Shown here one piece after another: positions 6,716-11,250 of a stretch of DNA of 11,250 bases. How positions within the stretch are numbered: position 1 is the first letter of the stretch; every line of letters begins with the position of its first letter. The notes under the pieces were generated by a model, which was given only the letters and a program-made list of their open reading frames with translations, searched no databases and was not told where the DNA came from. The position numbers and the translations under genes are program-made. Source of the stretch: an uncultured bacterium (lineage in GTDB: Bacteria > Bdellovibrionota_C > UBA2361 > JANWWW01); contig CALHSA010000044.1 of NCBI GenBank assembly GCA_938038205.1, forward strand, positions 1 to 11,250. Direction: 5' to 3'.

Positions 6716-7734
6716 CACATACAAAGGGAGTAGTTTTACTGACAACATTAAGTATAATTTTAATCCTTTCGTTAATCTACTCTACGTTTTTGATCAAGAG
6801 TTATTCGTTTAATGCATCTCTTAAGGATGCAATCGAATCAATCGATTCAAAGATTTATTTAAAGTCGGCCACTCATTACCTTGAAACGCTACTTCTTTTC
6901 GATGATACGAGGGAGGTGAATTATAATACTGATCTATGGATTAAGTATCTTCAAAGAACTGAATTAAACTTACCTGAGGGGTACTTCAAACCCAAAAACT
7001 GTTCCATAATTGTTCAAATTATTCCTTACGATTCCAAATTCCCTCTTGGTTCTGTGGTTCCATTTACAACTGTACAATTAGACAGAGCAGAGATGTTAAT
7101 TAACCTTTTTAGGGAATTAGGATTTGATCAGGATGGACAAATTTGGACAGATCAAATGGGGCGGAGATTTTTCCTTGATGCTTGTCAAACTGTTGCAAGT
7201 CTAGTTGATTTTATGGACATTGATACAGTTTCAGTGGATCTTGGAGAGTGTCGAGGTATGGAAAGTGAGTACGGATATTCGTTGTTTGGTAACTTCAAAC
7301 CGCTTGATTTTAACCAGCTTACTCTTGTTCCCGGTTTTACAATCGACAGAGTATCACGAATTATGCCTTTTACTACAGTCCAATCAATAAGAACATATTT
7401 AGACTTAAACACTGTATCTGACCTAGTATTAAAAGCATTAGTACCACAGTTAAAACCAAATCAAATTTTAAGTATAATTGACTTTAGATCCTCTTTAGAC
7501 GGGCCTTTTACCCAGTTTTCAAGGGATCAACAACTTCAATCATTGTTATCTGATCAATTAGTAATTGATAGCATCAAAAATAAAACATCCACTGAGAGTA
7601 AAACTTTTGAAATATATGGCTCATACAGGTGTGGGATGACAAGTTATAAGAGCCGAGCTATAATAGATTTAGCTAGATTGGGAGATAGGAATCGAATAAA
7701 CGATTATAACTCCTCACTACTTTTCACAAACTAA
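6712..7734 (+). CDS. gspK: Type II secretion minor pseudopilin GspK-like protein
   Basis: GspK is the large minor pseudopilin thought to sit at the tip of the type II secretion pseudopilus. The 340-residue product has a short basic leader with a prepilin peptidase site (MTHTKG/VVLLTTLSI), then a hydrophobic helix at about residues 7-28. Position +5 of the mature protein is Thr rather than Glu, as is typical of GspK. Further family signs are SLVDFMDID (163-171), the GYSLFGNFKPLDFNQLTLVPGFT block (188-210), and RTYLDLNT with LKALVPQL (227-247), which match the SAM-like helix-hairpin region. IDFRSSLDGPF follows at 256-266. The TTG start shares TTGA with the murJ stop. No other secretion gene is visible, so the rest of the system must be elsewhere. 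A type IV pilus PilX-like protein is less likely. Confidence 0.86.
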   Translation: MTHTKGVVLLTTLSIILILSLIYSTFLIKSYSFNASLKDAIESIDSKIYLKSATHYLETLLLFDDTREVNYNTDLWIKYLQRTELNLPEGYFKPKNCSIIVQIIPYDSKFPLGSVVPFTTVQLDRAEMLINLFRELGFDQDGQIWTDQMGRRFFLDACQTVASLVDFMDIDTVSVDLGECRGMESEYGYSLFGNFKPLDFNQLTLVPGFTIDRVSRIMPFTTVQSIRTYLDLNTVSDLVLKALVPQLKPNQILSIIDFRSSLDGPFTQFSRDQQLQSLLSDQLVIDSIKNKTSTESKTFEIYGSYRCGMTSYKSRAIIDLARLGDRNRINDYNSSLLFTN

Positions 7735-7745
7735 AATATAAAAAA

Positions 7746-7765
7746 GCCCCCCACTAACGGGGGGC
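7746..7765 (-). terminator. Strong intrinsic terminator for the minus-strand transcript
   Basis: GCCCCCC and GGGGGGC form a perfect 7-bp GC stem with a 6-nt loop. On the minus strand it is followed by TTTTTATATTTT (7745-7734). It lies 29 nt beyond the DUF465-like gene stop. No U-tract follows on the plus strand, so it should stop gspK transcripts poorly. Confidence 0.85.
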
Positions 7766-7777
7766 AGAATCCAAAGA

Positions 7778-7793
7778 CGACCCAAATAGGTCG
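7778..7793. repeat. Small hairpin next to the terminator
   Basis: CGACC (7778-7782) and GGTCG (7789-7793) are complementary around a 6-nt loop. It sits between the strong terminator and the stop of the DUF465-like gene. It may be an accessory 3' hairpin on the minus-strand transcript. Confidence 0.4.
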
Positions 7794-7794
7794 A

Positions 7795-8073
7795 TTAATT
7801 CACAACCACAGCACCTACAGTTGAATAATTGAACTCAAAATTAAAGTTAGGTTTTAACCTATTATAGAGATTGATAATCTCCTCTTTAATTTTGAGCCTC
7901 TTAAATTTTAAAATTTTTAGCTTTTTCTCCTCTTCAGCAGTTAAAAAAAACCTCTGATTCAGCTCAGACACAAGTTGATCAAGCTTGGTATGTTTCTCAA
8001 CTAGCTTTTTTAACTTTGGATTTAAAGTAACTAACTCTTCTAATCCAGGCAACTCACTAAGCTTCATTTTCAT
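7795..8073 (-). CDS. Small charged coiled-coil protein, DUF465/YdcH-like
   Basis: The 92-residue product has a short N-terminal part and then a charged helical hairpin: LVEKHTKLDQLVSELNQRF, a turn with TAEEEKKLK, and LKFKRLKIKEEIINLYNRL. The order 'F/V-x-H-x-x-LD' then 'LK-x-x-R-L-x-x-K-x-E-I' is the pattern of the DUF465 (YdcH) family of small coiled-coil proteins, whose function is not established. The 20-residue C-terminal extension (NFNFEFNYSTVGAVVVN) is unlike that family. ATG 8073 lies immediately after a -10-like element, so the message may be leaderless. It is separated from parB by a weak terminator and ends at a strong one, so it appears to be its own transcription unit. Confidence 0.65.
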   Translation of the reverse strand: MKMKLSELPGLEELVTLNPKLKKLVEKHTKLDQLVSELNQRFFLTAEEEKKLKILKFKRLKIKEEIINLYNRLKPNFNFEFNYSTVGAVVVN

Positions 8074-8078
8074 CTAAC

Positions 8079-8084
8079 ATTGTA
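8079..8084 (-). promoter_or_regulatory. Extended -10 element placed for a leaderless transcript
   Basis: On the minus strand TGTTACAAT gives an extended -10 (TGn plus TACAAT, five of six matches). Only five bases separate it from ATG 8073, so transcription would begin at or next to the start codon. There is no good -35 at the right spacing and no Shine-Dalgarno. Confidence 0.45.
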
Positions 8085-8123
8085 ACATAATTTAAGTTAC
8101 CGACTATTTATAATTTGATTTAT

Positions 8124-8148
8124 AAAAAAAAACAGCTTTTTTTAAGCT
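8124..8148 (-). terminator. Weak intrinsic terminator after parB
   Basis: On the minus strand AGCTT and AAGCT (8148-8134) form a 5-bp stem around an A5 loop, followed by G and nine T residues (8132-8124). The stem is short and AT-rich, so termination may be partial. It sits 25 nt past the parB stop, which is the right place to end the sigma-parAB transcript. Confidence 0.5.
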
Positions 8149-8172
8149 AATTATTTTGAACTTTCATTCAAG

Positions 8173-8985
8173 TTAATTCTTTAAGAGCTTCTCTTTTAAT
8201 TCATCAAGGGTATTAAAATACAATATTACCTTTAAACAACTTTTATTTTTATCTAGTACTGCAGTAGCTCCAAATTTTTCCTTCAAGAAGTTCTCTACCT
8301 CAGTTTCTTCATAAGATAAACGCTTTAAAGATCTAATCTGATTTCTGGTCTTAGATAGCTCGTCTCTTAAATCTTTCACATCTGCCCCTTCTTGGTCTTG
8401 GAGTTTCCCAACCTTAAGCCTGTATAACTCCAAAACCTTAGACTCAGGCATACCCTCCCTAATTAACTCTTGAAATGATTGCGGTAAGGCTAACAACTGA
8501 AGACTTCTTTGAACCTGACTCTTTGATAAACCTACTTTTGCAGCTATTTCTCTAATACTCAAGTTGAAGTTTGTCCTAAGAAAAGCTAAGCCGTAAGCCC
8601 GATCTAAAGGATTAAGATCCTCCCTTTGAATATTCTCAATTAATTGCGACAAAGATTTCTTCAGAGGATCCTGTGATCTCATTATAACGGCTGGAATTGA
8701 AACAAGACCTGCTATCCTAGCCGCTCTAACCCGTCTTTCTCCCGAAACAACTAAAAACCTTCCATTATCCTGTTCCTTAACTAAAATTGGTGTTAAAACT
8801 CCAACTTCCTTAATTGATTCCGCTAGCTGGTTAATAGTTTCTTGTCTAATTAACCTCCTGGGTTGATCAGGATCAAAATCCAAAAGATCAAGTGGCACAT
8901 TTTGGAAATCAGACTTTAAATTTAGAAAATTAGATCTTTGTTGAGTGTCAAGAGGATTCAGCCGAAACTCGAATCTCTTTCCCAT
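8173..8985 (-). CDS. parB: Chromosome-partitioning protein ParB
   Basis: ParB is a CTPase clamp that loads at parS sites, spreads on DNA and stimulates ParA. With the start at ATG 8985 the protein has 270 residues. The N-terminal ParB/CTPase domain carries SGERRVRAARIAG (GERR at 82-85) and ENIQREDLNPLDRAYG (117-132). A helix-turn-helix follows at about 143-161 (LSIREIAAKVGLSKSQVQRSL). A charged helical linker leads to the C-terminal dimerisation domain at about 230-270 (FLKEKFGATAV, then LKVILYFNTLDELKEKLL). An upstream ATG at 8997 is possible, but it sits within ATGAGG, whose GAGG is six bases before ATG 8985, so the downstream start is preferred. The gene overlaps the 3' end of parA by 38 nt. 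The usual LGRGL-type ParA-contact motif at the N-terminus is not evident. Confidence 0.95.
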   Translation of the reverse strand: MGKRFEFRLNPLDTQQRSNFLNLKSDFQNVPLDLLDFDPDQPRRLIRQETINQLAESIKEVGVLTPILVKEQDNGRFLVVSGERRVRAARIAGLVSIPAVIMRSQDPLKKSLSQLIENIQREDLNPLDRAYGLAFLRTNFNLSIREIAAKVGLSKSQVQRSLQLLALPQSFQELIREGMPESKVLELYRLKVGKLQDQEGADVKDLRDELSKTRNQIRSLKRLSYEETEVENFLKEKFGATAVLDKNKSCLKVILYFNTLDELKEKLLKN

Positions 8986-9754
8986 ATAAAACCTCATTAA
9001 CTAAATCCATGAAGTCCTGAGCTCCCTGACTCTTAGGAGCATACTCAAATATCGTCATTGCCCGAGCTGGAGCCTCAGCCAATGCAACATTCTCACTTAT
9101 ACAAGTGTTGAAAACTAAATCTCCAAAATAGTTCTGCACTGATTCTATTACAGCCCGTGATAATCTTTTTCTCCTATCAACCATAGTGATTAATACTCCC
9201 ATAATTCGTAACCCAGGATTATAAATCTGCTTAACTTGCTCAATCGTATCAATTAGCTGCTTAACACCAAAAAGGGCTAAAAATTCACTCTGAACAGGAA
9301 TCAAAACATCAGTAGCAGCAGCTAATGCATTTACACTTAAAATTCCAAGATTCGGAGGACAATCAATGATAATGAAATCGTACTCTAATGAGGATAATGC
9401 TCGTTTCAACATCAACTCTCGACCAACTACACCTCCAAACTCCAAATCAGCTGCTGCAAGTTTCAGACTACCAGGTAGTAAAAAGAAATCTTTTACACGC
9501 ACTATACACTCCTCTGGTTTAACCTCCCCCTTCAGAACATCGTATATGGTTTTGAAATCTAAATCAGTTGCCCTGACAAGCTCATCCTCCTCAAAAAACA
9601 AAAAACCCGAGGCTGCTGATAAATTACTCTGCGGATCTAAATCAACTGCTAGAACTGATTTACCGCTCAAAGCCAATCCATGACTAAGATTAACAACGGT
9701 TGTCGTTTTACCGACCCCACCCTTTTGATTTAGAACCGCTATTATACGAGACAC
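8948..9754 (-). CDS. parA: Chromosome-partitioning ATPase ParA (Soj family)
   Basis: ParA is a deviant Walker-type ATPase that dimerises on ATP binding, coats the nucleoid and moves ParB-parS complexes. The 268-residue product shows deviant Walker A KGGVGKTT (11-18, with signature Lys11 and P-loop Lys16), Walker A' AVDLDPQ (36-42), and Walker B FIIIDCPPN (127-135). The later PVQSEFLALFG (153-163) and the C-terminal CISENVALAEAPARAMTIFEY region (218-238) are typical of chromosomal Soj/ParA. There is no N-terminal helix-turn-helix, so it is not a plasmid type Ia ParA with its own repressor domain. The start is GTG 9754. It follows the 95-residue gene by 52 nt and overlaps parB, forming part of the sigma-parAB operon. 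Confidence 0.96.
   Translation of the reverse strand: MSRIIAVLNQKGGVGKTTTVVNLSHGLALSGKSVLAVDLDPQSNLSAASGFLFFEEDELVRATDLDFKTIYDVLKGEVKPEECIVRVKDFFLLPGSLKLAAADLEFGGVVGRELMLKRALSSLEYDFIIIDCPPNLGILSVNALAAATDVLIPVQSEFLALFGVKQLIDTIEQVKQIYNPGLRIMGVLITMVDRRKRLSRAVIESVQNYFGDLVFNTCISENVALAEAPARAMTIFEYAPKSQGAQDFMDLVNEVLYGKEIRVSAESS
8992..8995 (-). promoter_or_regulatory. Shine-Dalgarno deciding the parB start
   Basis: GAGG lies six bases before ATG 8985 and overlaps the alternative ATG at 8997. It is one of the few well-spaced ribosome-binding sites in the window and lies within the coding sequence of parA. Confidence 0.6.
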
Positions 9755-9806
9755 GCTTCAGATCTCTTTTAACACATACTGCTATATTTTTGAAGATTAA
9801 TTTTTA

Positions 9807-10094
9807 CTACTCTACATCACTATCATCGTCAATAAAAGAGCTAGTTAAAGCGTACTCAACAGCTTTTGTAACAACATCTTTATCCTTCTCAGGAATTAGT
9901 CCATTCTTTACCAATTCATTCGCTTCTTCCTCCAACAACTTCAAAAGTTTCTGTCTCTCTTTTGCTGAAAGGGCTAAAGTAGGCTGCCTTACTCTACTAA
10001 CACTCTCAATTTTACTAACCCTCTCAACCGGTTTCACCGGCTCAGCTTTTTTAATTCTGGATATTTCCTTTACTTTTTTTTCATTATCATTCAT
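9807..10094 (-). CDS. Small charged protein between the sigma factor and parA; possible sigma partner
   Basis: I do not recognise this 95-residue protein. Residues 1-40 are Lys/Glu/Val-rich with a VxxV spacing (PVKPVERVSKIESVSRV) and are probably disordered. Residues about 43-84 look like two helices (LSAKERQKLLKLLEEEANELVKN, then PEKDKDVVTKAVEYAL). The tail is acidic (DDDSD). ATG 10094 overlaps the end of the sigma gene by 8 nt (ATGAATGA), which indicates coupled translation. Size, disorder plus two C-terminal helices, and position directly after a FliA-like sigma gene recall FlgM-type anti-sigma factors, but I see no clear FlgM motif. A ParAB accessory protein is an alternative. There is no signal or membrane segment, so it should be cytoplasmic. 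Confidence 0.65.
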   Translation of the reverse strand: MNDNEKKVKEISRIKKAEPVKPVERVSKIESVSRVRQPTLALSAKERQKLLKLLEEEANELVKNGLIPEKDKDVVTKAVEYALTSSFIDDDSDVE

Positions 10095-10863
10095 TCCCTA
10101 ATTCCTCTAAAAATTTTAAAAAAGGAACAGTACCTAAATTTAGTTTTTGATTGCTTATAACTTTTTTAAGAGATGGTCTTACTTTTGGAGGAGATAAACC
10201 TTGTTTTTTATTAAACACACCCAGTAAGTAATTTAAGATTGCTTGGTGTTCCCTAATAACTGTTAGAGGATCAGCTTTCCACTCAGCTGCTAGACCTCTT
10301 AAGCTATAACCTTCCCAATAGACTTTCCATATTATCCATTGATGAGCAACATGAAGGTTACTAATCGCTAGCAGTAATTTCTTATAATCGTGAAAATCAA
10401 AACTATCCTGAGAATCAGTGCTCTCTTTCAAATAGATTATCGTTGCACCTAACAATAACTGCCTAACTGAACTTCGAAGAGAGCTACCCTCTCGGTCAAA
10501 AGGAATATAACCATCTCTAAGTTCAGGGAACCTTCTTAAAAGCTCGTAGGCAGTCGTTCTTGCCTTCGCCTCTAAACTACCTGAAAAAACCTGACCCTCT
10601 GCCCAAGCTTTAGTACTTCTCGCTGCATCACATGCAGCCTCATGCACCCTTCGTCTTGCGTATGCACGAAAAGGTATTCCGCGCGAAGGATCAAATCGAT
10701 TCGCACATTCAACCAAAGCTTCTAAAGCAGAACCTATTAAACCATCCACCTCTGGGTCCAATTTCCACGCTCTCGCAACGGCTCGAGCAATGCTTTCTGC
10801 CCACTTACGGTTTTCAAGGATTAAGATCTCTGTGTCATTTTTTTTTGAAAACGGTTTGCCCAC
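10087..10863 (-). CDS. Divergent sigma-70-family factor, FliA/WhiG-like region 2
   Basis: Sigma factors direct RNA polymerase to promoters. Numbering from GTG 10863 (258 residues), residues about 22-82 match sigma region 2: WAESIARAVARAW, then DGLIGSALEALVECANRFDPSRGIPFRAYARRRVHEAACD. The 'RFDPsrG-x-x-F-x-x-YA-x-x-R' pattern is most like the flagellar/sporulation FliA-WhiG group. Residues about 173-212 (HQWIIWKVYWEGYSLRGLAAEWKADPLTVIREHQAIL) fit a region 4 helix-turn-helix. The middle part does not show a clear region 3. An upstream TTG at 10968 would add 35 Phe/Tyr-rich residues and overlap the divergent gene, so I reject it. A candidate promoter just upstream (10885-10913) supports GTG 10863. 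The C-terminal tail is basic. The gene heads the operon with the 95-residue gene and parAB. Confidence 0.78.
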   Translation of the reverse strand: MGKPFSKKNDTEILILENRKWAESIARAVARAWKLDPEVDGLIGSALEALVECANRFDPSRGIPFRAYARRRVHEAACDAARSTKAWAEGQVFSGSLEAKARTTAYELLRRFPELRDGYIPFDREGSSLRSSVRQLLLGATIIYLKESTDSQDSFDFHDYKKLLLAISNLHVAHQWIIWKVYWEGYSLRGLAAEWKADPLTVIREHQAILNYLLGVFNKKQGLSPPKVRPSLKKVISNQKLNLGTVPFLKFLEELGNE

Positions 10864-10884
10864 TATCTCGTATACTTCTATTTT

Positions 10885-10913
10885 ATTATCACAATTCCTT
10901 GAAGCAAAGTAAA
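10885..10913 (-). promoter_or_regulatory. Candidate promoter of the sigma-parAB operon
   Basis: On the minus strand TTTACT (10913-10908) and GATAAT (10890-10885) are 17 nt apart, with TGT before the -10 giving an extended -10. Transcription would start near 10878, about 15 nt before GTG 10863. It looks like a housekeeping-sigma promoter. Confidence 0.5.
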
Positions 10914-10935
10914 AGTATTTAAGAAAAAGAAGGTA

Positions 10936-11250
10936 GTGGAATTTAATATTCGTGAACTTTACTCCCAATCTCTAAAAATAGCAAGGTCACTTTTGGCCAA
11001 ATGGGGGGCCTCAATAGAGGAAGAAGAGTTAACCAGCATTGTAAATCTCTCATTGGCAGAAGCATTAAACAGATATGATCCATCAAAAGGTGCAGCTATA
11101 ATAACTTTTCTTTACTATCACCTTAAAGGCAATCTTGTAAAACATATTGAAGAGAAGAAAGTGTGCCAGGAATTTGTTAGTGAGCAAATCGAAATTGACT
11201 ATTTTTCTCGAGGAGAAACAAATGTTACGGTCTCGGAGAAAGTTAATCCA
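10936..11250 (+). CDS. Second sigma-70-like factor, divergent, 5' part only (runs off right edge)
   Basis: An open frame runs from GTG 10936 to the window end, showing 105 residues. The visible part is a sigma region 2-like helical segment: SLKIARSLLAKWG (12-24), EEEELTSIVNLSLAEALNRYDPSKG (28-52), then ITFLYYHLKGNLVKHIEEKK (56-75). The pattern 'RYDPSKGA-x-x-x-TFLYYHLKGNLV' matches the core-binding and -10-recognition part of sigma-70 proteins, although no complete region 2.4 can be assigned. The start is the first usual codon after an in-frame TGA at 10900; GAAGG lies only two bases before it, so spacing is tight. About 72 bp separate it from the other sigma gene. Region 4 cannot be seen, so whether it is a full sigma factor is unknown. 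Confidence 0.72.
   Translation, partial: MEFNIRELYSQSLKIARSLLAKWGASIEEEELTSIVNLSLAEALNRYDPSKGAAIITFLYYHLKGNLVKHIEEKKVCQEFVSEQIEIDYFSRGETNVTVSEKVNP

Noticed and set aside
7746-7793. The paired hairpins as a CRISPR or attachment-site repeat
   Set aside because: The first is a standard GC hairpin with a minus-strand U-tract and the second is an unrelated stem. There is no repeated unit.
8986-8997. ATG 8997 as the parB start
   Set aside because: It forms part of the ATGAGG that provides the Shine-Dalgarno for ATG 8985, which is spaced six bases away.
9700-10101. Plus-strand open frame opposite the 95-residue gene and the parA start
   Set aside because: It is Ser/Phe/Leu-rich shadow coding of the charged minus-strand genes, and it spans a gene boundary.
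10864-10968. A 35-residue N-terminal extension of the minus-strand sigma protein (TTG 10968)
   Set aside because: The added residues are Phe/Tyr-rich and not sigma-like, the start codon is weak, and a good promoter lies between it and GTG 10863.
1-11250. Insertion sequences, prophage genes or toxin-antitoxin pairs
   Set aside because: I saw no transposase, integrase, phage structural or toxin-antitoxin signature, and no long terminal repeats.

Overview
The window is AT-rich and very densely packed. It looks like a chromosomal segment of a diderm (Gram-negative-type) bacterium. The evidence is a type II secretion minor pseudopilin (gspK), a predicted lipoprotein LytM/M23 endopeptidase, the lipid II flippase murJ, and parA-parB of the chromosomal type. 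Shine-Dalgarno sequences are mostly weak, GTG and TTG starts are common, and neighbouring genes often overlap at starts or stops. I cannot assign a phylum from the sequence alone; an uncultured AT-rich lineage is plausible.

Layout. Positions 2-250 hold the 3' end of an unrecognised plus-strand gene. It converges, 3 nt apart, on a minus-strand M23 lipoprotein gene (254-745). The 5' end of that gene overlaps a divergent membrane-anchored methyltransferase gene (681-1163), which is joined by TAATG to tpiA (1163-1861). tpiA overlaps tail-to-tail with a minus-strand single-pass membrane protein carrying a C-terminal SH3b domain (1848-2780). Positions 2781-3364 are the only long stretch with no convincing gene; they contain several small inverted repeats. 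A minus-strand orphan (3365-about 4072) and the plus-strand operon pfk-murJ-gspK (4126-7734) diverge from what looks like one shared promoter whose -10 hexamers lie on top of each other.

The right part is mainly minus-strand, read from right to left: a sigma-70-family factor (start near 10863), a 95-residue charged protein, parA, parB, a weak terminator, a small DUF465-like protein with what looks like a leaderless promoter, and a strong terminator at 7746-7765. A second sigma-70-like gene starts divergently at 10936 and runs off the right edge.

How the genes fit together. tpiA and the phosphofructokinase are central glycolytic enzymes placed among envelope genes: murJ for lipid II flipping, the M23 hydrolase for peptidoglycan remodelling, an SH3b protein that may bind the wall, and gspK for secretion. 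The most unusual block is the right end. There, two divergent sigma-like factors lie beside a small protein coupled to one of them and then parAB, so specialised transcription and chromosome segregation may be linked. The sigma/95-residue/ParAB arrangement is the best candidate for an undescribed system, but any functional link is inference.
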